NCBI GenBank assembly: GCA_003662645.1
Contig: QMYL01000092.1
Coordinates: 1 to 5,101, forward strand
Source: Candidatus Bathyarchaeota archaeon
GTDB taxonomy: Archaea; Thermoproteota; Bathyarchaeia; Bathyarchaeales; B26-1
Direction of reading: 5' to 3'
DNA length: 5,101 nt
Of this stretch, positions 1-5,101 are shown in pieces. The notes beneath the pieces were generated by a model. The model searched no databases and was not told the origin of the DNA. It saw only the letters and a program-made list of their open reading frames with translations. Within the stretch, counting starts at the first letter, position 1; every line of letters begins with the position of its first letter. The position numbers were made by a program, and so were the translations under genes.

Positions 1-1017
1 AGGCTGGTGTGGGACCTGTGGGTAAGCCCAAAGGGTGGTGAGGGGGACTCGTGGGGTGCGCCGAGGGTAGTTCCGCAATCCCCGGAGATAACGCCTGGAA
101 GCTTCACCTTAAGACCTAAGGAGGCATACTTTAAGCCTCCCCCAGAGGATACAACCATAGAGTACCGCAATGAGGTTGCCTCCATACTTGAGGACAGCTT
201 CGGCTTCAAGATCGAGATGCACCACCACGAGGTTGCAACGGCTGGCCAGCTGGAGATAGACTTCAAGTTTGGGGAACTGGTTGAGACGGCTGACAGGGCT
301 CTATACTATAAGTTTGTAGCGAAGAATGTGGCCAAGAGATATGGGATGATAGCGACCTTCATGCCCAAGCCCGTTTACTTGGATAACGCCAGCGGCATGC
401 ACGTTCACGTATCACTCTGGAGGAACGGTCGGAATATGATGTACGACGAGGAAGATGAGTACGCTGAGATAAGTCAAACTGGGAGGTACTTCATAGGTGG
501 GTTGCTAGACCATGCGAGGGCGCTGACAGCCGTGTGTTGTCCAACCGTGAACTCCTACAAACGGCTCGTACCGGGGTTTGAGGCTCCGATATACATAATG
601 TGGTCTAGACGGAACAGGTCGGCTCTAGTTAGAGTTCCAGTATACTATAGGGGTCCCGAGTTCGCCTCCCATAAGAGGGTTGAGTTCCGCTCAGCCGACC
701 CATCATGCAACCCATACCTAGCTTTCTCGTGCATCCTGATGGCTGGGCTCGACGGCGTGAGGAAGAAGATAGACCCCGGAGACCCCGTTGATGAGGATGT
801 TTATAAGTTGACCCCTGAGAGGAGGAGAGCCCTGGGGATTGGGGAGCTACCGACAACGCTGAAGGATGCCCTAGATGAGATGAAGAGCGACGAGGTCATA
901 TACAGAACCCTAGGAAGTCATATATTCGACTCATTCATAGAGTATAAGACGAACGACTGGAACCAGTACTGCCTCTACGTAACCCCATGGGAGATTATGA
1001 AGTATCTAGATTATTAG
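1..1017 (+). CDS. glnA: Glutamine synthetase, type I (C-terminal part; 5' end outside window)
   Basis: Cytoplasmic enzyme joining glutamate and ammonia with ATP to give glutamine, the main entry of ammonium into metabolism. The frame is open to the first base, so the gene is cut by the window edge. The GTG at 7 is an internal codon. Compared with the usual 440-480 residues, the N-terminal beta-grasp domain and the first catalytic strand with its ExE metal ligands are missing. Counting from base 7, the family residues are all present: HHHEVATAGQ with E75 and E83 (metal/ammonium site), the ATP-binding signature KPVYLDNASGMHVH (121-134, H132), NSYKRLVPGFEAP with R186 and E192 (flap), RNRSALVR (R204, R209) and VEFRSADP (E226, R228). 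At the position of the adenylylated tyrosine, the DEDVY stretch lacks the basic residue of the modification consensus, so adenylylation control is unlikely. The first ~45 visible residues form a long Gly/Pro-rich loop. Two RAM-domain genes follow closely and probably form an operon with it. Confidence 0.96.
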   Translation, partial: RLVWDLWVSPKGGEGDSWGAPRVVPQSPEITPGSFTLRPKEAYFKPPPEDTTIEYRNEVASILEDSFGFKIEMHHHEVATAGQLEIDFKFGELVETADRALYYKFVAKNVAKRYGMIATFMPKPVYLDNASGMHVHVSLWRNGRNMMYDEEDEYAEISQTGRYFIGGLLDHARALTAVCCPTVNSYKRLVPGFEAPIYIMWSRRNRSALVRVPVYYRGPEFASHKRVEFRSADPSCNPYLAFSCILMAGLDGVRKKIDPGDPVDEDVYKLTPERRRALGIGELPTTLKDALDEMKSDEVIYRTLGSHIFDSFIEYKTNDWNQYCLYVTPWEIMKYLDY

Positions 1018-1025
1018 GAGGTGAT
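1017..1025 (+). promoter_or_regulatory. Strong Shine-Dalgarno site for the first RAM gene
   Basis: GGAGGTGAT is a full nine-base complement to the archaeal 16S rRNA 3' end (anti-SD ATCACCTCC). Its first G is the last base of the glnA stop codon, and six bases separate it from the GTG start at 1032. This fixes the GTG as the start and suggests high, possibly glnA-coupled, translation of the RAM protein. Confidence 0.85.
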
Positions 1026-1031
1026 TGAAGG

Positions 1032-1262
1032 GTGAGAGCCTACATACTGATAAGGACCAAGCCGGGAACATCCGAGGAGGTTGTGAAGAGGATAAAGGAG
1101 AGGGTGAAGGAGGTAGTCCAAGCCGACTCAATCTACGGCAGATACGACGCCATAGTGATAATAGAGGCCCCAAACCTAGAGAGCATAAATGAGATAGTCT
1201 ACAAGGTCATAGGGAAAGACCCAAACATAATACACACAGAGACCTCTCTAACCCTACACTGA
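1032..1262 (+). CDS. Stand-alone RAM (Lrp/AsnC effector-binding) domain protein, copy 1
   Basis: A 76-residue protein consisting only of the beta-alpha-beta-beta-alpha-beta fold that Lrp/AsnC regulators use to bind amino acids and to oligomerise. The helix-turn-helix half is absent. Visible marks are strand 1 (AYILIRTKPG, 3-12), helix 1 (14-30), the GRYDAIV turn (36-42) that lies near the effector site in this family, helix 2 (49-61) and a last strand with IIHTETSLTL (66-75). Start is GTG, supported by a perfect SD six bases upstream. It lies 14 bases after glnA and its stop (TGA) shares one base with an ATG of the next gene, so all three are probably co-transcribed. Known for the family: such proteins bind amino acids and form dimers or higher rings. 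Inferred: it senses glutamine or a related amino acid and modulates either a full-length Lrp or an enzyme. The ligand cannot be read from the sequence. About half identical to its neighbour. Confidence 0.9.
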   Translation: MRAYILIRTKPGTSEEVVKRIKERVKEVVQADSIYGRYDAIVIIEAPNLESINEIVYKVIGKDPNIIHTETSLTLH

Positions 1263-1263
1263 T

Positions 1264-1270
1264 GGAGGAG
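1264..1270 (+). promoter_or_regulatory. Shine-Dalgarno site deciding the start of the second RAM gene
   Basis: GGAGGAG lies nine bases ahead of the ATG at 1280. The in-frame ATG at 1262 has only pyrimidine-rich sequence upstream (end of copy 1, ctaaccctacact), with no SD. The site therefore favours 1280, although stop-start coupling at 1260-1264 (TGATG) could also use 1262. Confidence 0.6.
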
Positions 1271-1279
1271 AAGCCGTCC

Positions 1280-1546
1280 ATGGCGTCAAGTAAGGACCTC
1301 CGCCGAAAGGCGATAAGAGCCTTCGTCATGGTCACCATGAAGCCGGGGACATCCGAGGAGATAGTGAGGTCTAGACGCATCAAGGGAGTCAAGATGGCCA
1401 ACTCGGTCTTAGGCAGGTTCGACGCCGTCGTCGTGATAGAGGCCAACGACCTAGACGAGCTTAGGAGGATAATATACGAGATGATAGAACGCCACCCAAA
1501 CGTCGTCCACACCGAAACGTTGATCTCAATCTTCCACCCACCATAA
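1280..1546 (+). CDS. Stand-alone RAM (Lrp/AsnC effector-binding) domain protein, copy 2
   Basis: An 88-residue (from 1280) or 94-residue (from 1262) paralogue of the preceding gene; I prefer 1280 because of its SD. Residues 1-12 form a short basic extension (SSKDLRRKA) absent from copy 1. The rest is one RAM domain: AFVMVTMKPGTSEE (14-27), GRFDAVVVIEA (45-55) and VVHTET (75-80). Aligned by hand, about 33 of 68 positions are identical to copy 1, with a two-residue deletion in helix 1. There is no DNA-binding domain. Tandem duplication followed by divergence is the simplest origin, and the two may form a hetero-oligomer. It is the last gene of the glnA-RAM-RAM cluster; an A/T-rich gap with a new promoter follows. 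The effector is unknown. Likely role: amino-acid sensing linked to glutamine synthesis, inferred from position and fold only. Confidence 0.87.
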   Translation: MASSKDLRRKAIRAFVMVTMKPGTSEEIVRSRRIKGVKMANSVLGRFDAVVVIEANDLDELRRIIYEMIERHPNVVHTETLISIFHPP

Positions 1547-1580
1547 AAGGTTAAATGCACCTCAAACTAGATTAAGAAAA

Positions 1581-1589
1581 ATTTAAATA
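1581..1589 (+). promoter_or_regulatory. Probable archaeal promoter (TATA box, BRE) for the metallolyase gene
   Basis: ATTTAAATA matches the archaeal TATA-box form and is preceded by purine-rich AAGAAAA (1574-1580), as expected of a TFB-recognition element. It sits in the most A/T-rich stretch of the window, unlike the flanking genes. With the usual ~26-base spacing from box centre to initiation, transcription would start near 1610-1614, leaving a leader of roughly 25 bases before the ATG at 1637. Confidence 0.65.
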
Positions 1590-1600
1590 AAGCCGTAATA

Positions 1601-1620
1601 TTTTGTTGAATTTTGTTAAA
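1601..1620 (+). repeat. Tandem 10-bp direct repeat at the predicted transcription start
   Basis: Two adjacent copies, TTTTGTTGAA (1601-1610) and TTTTGTTAAA (1611-1620), differ at one base. A 10-bp period puts both copies on about the same face of the helix. They cover the predicted start site of the downstream gene, where a bound protein would block RNA polymerase. Alternatively the T-runs help terminate transcription from the glnA cluster. No binding protein can be named. Confidence 0.5.
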
Positions 1621-1636
1621 AACGCGGTGCTAACTA

Positions 1637-2848
1637 ATGAAAGCTGATATGTTCACTTTCCCGAAGCTGCCGCTGGAGACCGAGCCCTTAATAGACGACA
1701 CCACACTCAGGGACGGCGTCCAGATGCCTGGTTTAGCCGTGTCGCCGGAGGATGCGGCCCAGATAGCGAAGCTCCTAGATGAGCTTGGGGTTGATAGAAT
1801 AGAGCTCCACCACTTCCAGGAGCCGGACAAGAAGGCCGTAAAACTCATCCAAGACCTGAGCTTAAACGCGAGGATAGCCGGTTGGTGTAGGGCCTTGAAG
1901 GCCGACATAGATGATGCCTTAAGCTGCGACTTCAACGAGATCGGAATATCCCATCCGGTCTCATACATACACTTCAGGGCTAAGTGGCCCGACAAGACCC
2001 CTGAGGAGCTCCTTCAGAGGGTTGTTGATGCGGTTGAGTATGCGGCTAAGGACCATGGGTTGAGGGTCTTCGTCCACGGTGAGGACAGCACCAGGGCTGA
2101 CTGGAACTTCGAGAGGAGGTTCATAAACGCCGTGGCCGAGGCTGGGGCTGAGTGCTATAGGATATGCGACACGGTCGGGGTCGGCCTATCCGACCCGAAC
2201 GCCCCCTTACCGAGCGGCATACCAGCCAAGGTTAGGGCTATAAAGGCTGAGACCAAAATTAGGGACATCGAGATACACGCCCACGACGACTTCGGTAACG
2301 CCGTTGAGAACACTCTGGCGGCGATCAGGGCTGCCTCCGGGGTTTGGGATAGGATCTACGCCAGCACAACCTTCCTTGGGATAGGTGAGAGGGCTGGGAA
2401 CGCCGAGACCGAGAAGGTGATAATGAACCTCTACATGCACCATGGTGTCAAGAAGTATGAGGGGAAGACCCAGAAGCTTAGGGAGATAGCTGAGTTCATA
2501 AGTCGAGCGACGGGTTACACGATCCCGCCTAATAAGGCTATAGTGGGCGACTACGCCTTCGCCCATGAATCCGGGATACACACCCATGGGGTTTTGAGTA
2601 ACCCATTAACTTATGAACCCTACCCCCCAGAACTCGTCGGGAACACCCGCAGGCTAACCATAGGGAAGCACTCGGGGAAGGCTATAATCCGACATAAGAT
2701 AATCGAAATAGCTGGGAGAGAGCCGAGTAGGGAGGAGTTAAACTCCGTCATAGAGAGGGTTAGGGCGATCTACAGGGATGGTAGGAGGGCTTCACTGAGG
2801 GAGGAAGAGTTCAAGGAGATACTCCGCGAGGTTAAGCTCATCACGTAG
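1637..2848 (+). CDS. DRE-TIM metallolyase: isopropylmalate/homocitrate/citramalate synthase family, no regulatory domain
   Basis: The family condenses acetyl-CoA with a 2-oxo acid in leucine, isoleucine, lysine or related pathways; the exact substrate here is uncertain. The TIM barrel covers about residues 15-290. Visible motifs are DTTLRDGVQMPG (21-32, R25 and metal ligand D26), H112, GEDSTR (148-153), CDTVG (177-181), the metal-binding IHAHDDFG (213-220, H214 and H216), and GIGERAGN (248-255). The linker subdomain follows with AHESGIHTHG (309-318) and GKHSGK (343-348). The protein stops at 403 residues, so neither the LeuA-type leucine-binding domain nor a fused RAM domain is present. Odd points: DGVQ instead of DGEQ; IELHHFQEPD (55-64) where IPMS has a GFP-type loop; and a Pro-rich insert at 184-195. 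The ATG at 1637 is fixed upstream by an in-frame TAA at 1631 and has a weak GGTG SD seven bases away. GKHSGK resembles LeuA/CimA/NifV/AksA more than Sulfolobus homocitrate synthase. Confidence 0.92.
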   Translation: MKADMFTFPKLPLETEPLIDDTTLRDGVQMPGLAVSPEDAAQIAKLLDELGVDRIELHHFQEPDKKAVKLIQDLSLNARIAGWCRALKADIDDALSCDFNEIGISHPVSYIHFRAKWPDKTPEELLQRVVDAVEYAAKDHGLRVFVHGEDSTRADWNFERRFINAVAEAGAECYRICDTVGVGLSDPNAPLPSGIPAKVRAIKAETKIRDIEIHAHDDFGNAVENTLAAIRAASGVWDRIYASTTFLGIGERAGNAETEKVIMNLYMHHGVKKYEGKTQKLREIAEFISRATGYTIPPNKAIVGDYAFAHESGIHTHGVLSNPLTYEPYPPELVGNTRRLTIGKHSGKAIIRHKIIEIAGREPSREELNSVIERVRAIYRDGRRASLREEEFKEILREVKLIT

Positions 2849-2863
2849 TTTCAGCCCTCCACA

Positions 2864-3655
2864 TTAGGGTTTCATTCCCAACCCGACGTCAACCCACACT
2901 TTCTCTCCGAAGCGCTTATAGCCGATCTTACTGTAGACCCTGATAGCTGGGTAGTTATCCGCCCTGACGAATAGAGCTGCACACCCCGCGTTCTTTAGGG
3001 CTTCCTCGGTTACGGCCGATGTTACTAAGGTTCCATATCCCCTATTCCTATAGTCCGGATGGGTGTAGACCCCGCCTATAACCCAAACTTGGGGTAGCTG
3101 TATCAAGACGCTGGCGTAGGAGATGAGCCTCTCATCCAAGAAGACCCCATAGGTCGGCTTGCTGGCTATCTGCTCCATATACCTTTCAACATCTCTAACC
3201 GCTACCGATCTACGGAGCTGAACAAGGTGGGCAAGTTGATCGGCGTCATCCCTGGTTGACAGTCTGCGTACAAGCTCCGACTTGAAGGTTCTCTCCTCAC
3301 CCCTCCTCACGACCATCCACTCCTCAAGGTAGTAGTTGGCCTCCGGGAATCTATCCCTCACCACCGGTATTGAGTCGATGGGTGCATGTAAGATGAAGCA
3401 GCCTCTCGGCGCGTAGTCCAAGAGCTTATCCGCCAGACCCTTCCTACACTCTAACACCACACTTGGGAAGCCTAAGCCAGTGTAGATTAGGATGTAGCCC
3501 TCCATCCTACCCTCATCTAGGGCTAAATACATGGTTGTGTATTCTGGTTTGTACTGTAGATCGTATATGGCGAAGGCATGCTTGATGACGTCGGAGCTTA
3601 GGAGTTCAACCACGCGCCGTCTATTAGACTCGTTAACCTTCTCGAGGCGAAGCAT
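2864..3655 (-). CDS. GNAT-family N-acetyltransferase, two-domain
   Basis: A 263-residue cytoplasmic protein expected to move an acetyl group from acetyl-CoA to an amine; the acceptor is unknown. The C-terminal GNAT domain (about 133-256) has the beta-strand 4 and acetyl-CoA pyrophosphate loop of motif A, GGVYTHPDYRNRGYGT (194-209, R/QxxGxG form with R203, G206 and G208). Motif B follows as RADNYPAIRVYSKIGYKR (231-248, N234 and Y241). Residues 1-115 form a separate domain containing MYLALDEGRMEGYILIY (42-58), which looks like the central strands of a second, degenerate GNAT fold lacking the CoA loop. The ATG at 3655 has a G-rich SD-like site five bases upstream. The gene begins 28 bases after the kinase gene ends and is probably its operon partner. 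Its stop lies 15 bases from that of the convergent metallolyase gene. Possible acceptors are an amino sugar or a protein amine; nothing in the sequence decides. Confidence 0.88.
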   Translation of the reverse strand: MLRLEKVNESNRRRVVELLSSDVIKHAFAIYDLQYKPEYTTMYLALDEGRMEGYILIYTGLGFPSVVLECRKGLADKLLDYAPRGCFILHAPIDSIPVVRDRFPEANYYLEEWMVVRRGEERTFKSELVRRLSTRDDADQLAHLVQLRRSVAVRDVERYMEQIASKPTYGVFLDERLISYASVLIQLPQVWVIGGVYTHPDYRNRGYGTLVTSAVTEEALKNAGCAALFVRADNYPAIRVYSKIGYKRFGEKVWVDVGLGMKP

Positions 3656-3660
3656 TAGAG

Positions 3661-3667
3661 ACCCCCT
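3661..3667 (-). promoter_or_regulatory. Shine-Dalgarno-like site for the GNAT gene
   Basis: On the minus strand AGGGGGT lies five bases before the ATG at 3655, within the 28-base gap after the kinase stop codon. It differs from AGGAGGT at one base. It supports the chosen start and translation from a shared transcript. Confidence 0.5.
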
Positions 3668-3683
3668 GAGCGGGTGATCGCGC

Positions 3684-4910
3684 TTATTCCGGCTTCTCCA
3701 CCCTCACACCCTCCCCAACCCTTGAGATCCAGCCCTTCTTGGCTCCAACGGCTAAGCACTCCTCGACAACCTTACGGCCAGCCTCGGCATCTCTGACCAA
3801 CGCTATTACGCTTCCACCCATCCCGGCCCCTGATATCTTCGCACCGTACGCTCCAGCCTCCACGGCCGCTTTGCATATGTCCTCGATTATCGGTAGGCTC
3901 ACATCGTACAGGTCTCTGAGGAGGGCGTGTTGCCTATTCATGACCTCGCCAAGTATGTTGTACATCCTCTCCCTCTCTGGGAGGCCCTCAACCCTCCTCC
4001 AAGCCTCCACGCCTAGGAGGCTGATCGCATCGTCTTTCTTAATATCCTCAAGCCTCAGAACCTTCAAGGCTAGCTCGGTGAGCCTCTGCATCCTCAAGGT
4101 GAAGAGTATCCGATTCTTGGCCTCCCTGTCGAGGGTTGATAAGAAGGGTCTGATCTCCTCCTCATCTATCTCCTCCCATAGAGGCTCATAGTATCGGTAT
4201 CCAAGCTTACCCTTAAGTTCATCCGGGAGCTCCTCATTCTCCATTAGGGCTCTCAAACCCCTCTCTATCTCGTCCTGCCTTCTCGGGTGGATGTCAGCTG
4301 TGGAGTGCCTAACCCCTGAGTCGACAACTGCGAAGGTTAGGTCCTTAAAGGGTAGGGCCTCAACGTTGTATGGGGGTCTACAATTCAGCTTTATCACGCC
4401 GCCAAAGGAGACTCCATACTGGTCGAGGCGGCCGCAGGGGATTCGAGCCTCAACATTCTCGGCTGTATAGGCGACCTCGGCCATGTCCTTCCTAGTGTAT
4501 CCGAGCTTGAATGCGTGGTTGAGCAGGCAGGTGAAGGCTACCTCTATAGCTGCGCTGCTTGATAGGCCTGAACCTATAGGTATCTCGCTCCTCACCGTTA
4601 CGTCAAGCCCTCTCAACCTATGACCGAAACCCTGCTTAACTATCACATTCACGACTGCCCTGAAGTAGTTACCGAAGAAGCCCCTCTGAAGCATCTCGTT
4701 TCTACCTATCTTGAATGTGTCTAGGGATGGCTCACCGTACTCCTCTAAGTCCGGCGCCCTTATCACAAACTCGTCTCCACCCGTCGGCGTCGCATACGTG
4801 TATGCCCTAAGGCTTAGGGCTACAGGGACGACTGGTAGGCCCTTATAATCCTGGTGGGGGTTCAGGAAGTCGGCTCTGCCCGGGGGTGAGGTTACGTACT
4901 TGACATTCAT
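3684..4910 (-). CDS. GHMP-family sugar kinase, galactokinase-like
   Basis: An ATP-dependent kinase that should phosphorylate the anomeric hydroxyl of a sugar. All three GHMP motifs are present: the N-terminal substrate motif PPGRADFLNPHQDYKG (9-24), the phosphate-binding loop IPIGSGLSSSAA (110-121), and the C-terminal KISGAGMGGS (358-367). CGRLDQYGVSFGG (159-171) supplies the catalytic aspartate D163 in the place of the galactokinase MDQ motif, and R12 is the partner arginine. The stretch MNRQHALLRDLYDVS (324-338) matches the galactokinase MNxSHxSLRxxYxVS block, placing it in that branch. Length (408) is normal. Oddity: galactokinases have GEHTDY in motif 1, where Glu, His and Asp hold the sugar; here it is NPHQDY, so the Glu is Pro18 while H19 and D21 remain. 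The substrate may therefore not be galactose. The ATG at 4910 has AGGT six bases upstream. Followed by the acetyltransferase gene. Confidence 0.9.
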   Translation of the reverse strand: MNVKYVTSPPGRADFLNPHQDYKGLPVVPVALSLRAYTYATPTGGDEFVIRAPDLEEYGEPSLDTFKIGRNEMLQRGFFGNYFRAVVNVIVKQGFGHRLRGLDVTVRSEIPIGSGLSSSAAIEVAFTCLLNHAFKLGYTRKDMAEVAYTAENVEARIPCGRLDQYGVSFGGVIKLNCRPPYNVEALPFKDLTFAVVDSGVRHSTADIHPRRQDEIERGLRALMENEELPDELKGKLGYRYYEPLWEEIDEEEIRPFLSTLDREAKNRILFTLRMQRLTELALKVLRLEDIKKDDAISLLGVEAWRRVEGLPERERMYNILGEVMNRQHALLRDLYDVSLPIIEDICKAAVEAGAYGAKISGAGMGGSVIALVRDAEAGRKVVEECLAVGAKKGWISRVGEGVRVEKPE

Positions 4911-4960
4911 GGTATTACCTACATGACCGTTGCTGGTTGCGGCTTCCTTAATTCCGTTTT

Positions 4961-4970
4961 CCCTTTTATG
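4961..4970 (-). promoter_or_regulatory. Possible promoter for the kinase-acetyltransferase operon
   Basis: In the 84-base gap before the kinase gene (4911-4994) the minus strand reads CATAAAAGGG at 4970-4961. It resembles a TATA box, about 50 bases ahead of the ATG, predicting initiation near 4940 and a leader of about 30 bases. The preceding bases are not clearly BRE-like, and read-through from the upstream gene is an alternative. Confidence 0.35.
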
Positions 4971-4994
4971 TGCAACTGTTAGGGGATTAGAGGG

Positions 4995-5101
4995 TTATAT
5001 CTTGTAGTATTCATTTACCTCCTTCTCGTAGTGCTCTATCTCACCGGACTCAACCTCTGAAACCTTAACAGGCCTATTCAGCAACGAAGACTCTATCATA
5101 G
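4995..5101 (-). CDS. C-terminal end of an unidentified protein (5' part outside window)
   Basis: Read on the minus strand, one frame stays open from the window edge to a TAA at 4997-4995. It gives about 35 residues, including LLNRPVKVSEVESGEIEHYE and ending NEYYKI. The other two minus frames hit stops at once. The charged, helix-prone composition and the same codon style as the neighbours (AGG, ATA, GAG) make it look like a real C terminus. It ends 84 bases before the kinase ATG on the same strand, so it may belong to the same operon. The IESSLLNRPVKV stretch faintly recalls C termini of Gfo/Idh/MocA-type sugar dehydrogenases, but this is too short to assign. An internal ATG at 5099 is probably not the start. 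Confidence 0.6.
   Translation of the reverse strand, partial: MIESSLLNRPVKVSEVESGEIEHYEKEVNEYYKI

Noticed and set aside
253..278. Adenylylation-type regulation of glutamine synthetase
   Set aside because: The true region (bases about 772-805) lacks the basic residue of the consensus before the tyrosine, and archaeal enzymes are not generally adenylylated; nothing at the listed bases indicates a modification site either.
629..856. Minus-strand open frame inside glnA (75 codons)
   Set aside because: Low-complexity Ser/Arg-rich product lying opposite conserved glutamine synthetase motifs; a shadow of the real gene.
1207..1560. Minus-strand open frame across the RAM genes (117 codons)
   Set aside because: Opposite both RAM genes, which have clear family motifs and SD sites; product shows no recognisable domain.
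1547..1636. Possible small RNA or riboswitch in the A/T-rich gap
   Set aside because: No stable stem, no C/D-box pair and no known aptamer pattern; the gap is explained by promoter elements.
1630..2587. Two minus-strand open frames inside the metallolyase gene
   Set aside because: Their products are Ser-rich or irregular and match no family I know, while the plus frame carries every expected motif.
2853..2871. Small inverted repeat (AGCCCT / AGGGTT) between the convergent genes
   Set aside because: Only a six-pair stem with one G-T pair, no T-run, and archaeal termination does not generally rely on hairpins.
3739..4191. Plus-strand open frame of 150 codons opposite the kinase gene
   Set aside because: Ser/Leu-rich product typical of the complement of a GAG/AGG-rich gene; the minus frame has GHMP motifs here.

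Overview
The window reads as a compact piece of an archaeal chromosome, most likely from a thermophilic member of the Thermoproteota/TACK group. The evidence is heavy use of AGG/AGA for arginine and ATA for isoleucine, a GTG start, strong Shine-Dalgarno (SD) sites, an A/T-rich TATA-like box ahead of a plus-strand gene, and proteins of archaeal type (GlnA, stand-alone RAM proteins, an archaeal-looking GHMP kinase). The taxonomic call is inference; there is no rRNA here to confirm it.

Left half, plus strand, 1-2848. The 3' part of a type I glutamine synthetase gene (glnA) enters from the left edge and ends at 1017. It is followed by two small genes, at 1032 and about 1280, each encoding a free-standing Lrp/AsnC effector-binding (RAM) domain with no DNA-binding domain. 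The three are packed as one likely operon: a nine-base SD overlaps the glnA stop codon, and the two RAM genes almost touch. After a 90-base A/T-rich gap, which holds a TATA-like box and a tandem 10-bp repeat, comes a 403-residue DRE-TIM metallolyase of the isopropylmalate/homocitrate/citramalate synthase family. It has no C-terminal regulatory domain. The theme is nitrogen assimilation and 2-oxo-acid/amino-acid biosynthesis under amino-acid sensing.

Right half, minus strand, 2864-5101. Reading right to left, there is the C-terminal end of an unidentified protein (truncated by the window edge), a galactokinase-family GHMP kinase (4910-3684), and a two-domain GNAT acetyltransferase (3655-2864). 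Kinase and acetyltransferase are 28 bases apart and probably co-transcribed. The two halves converge with only 15 bases between stop codons (2849-2863).

There is no stretch over 300 bases without a gene. I see no RNA genes, CRISPR arrays, insertion sequences or phage genes. The points most worth a second look are three. The RAM pair lies beside a synthase whose homocitrate-synthase relatives in Sulfolobus carry a RAM domain fused to their C terminus. The synthase has unusual substrate-pocket sequence. The GHMP kinase lacks the sugar-contacting glutamate of true galactokinases.
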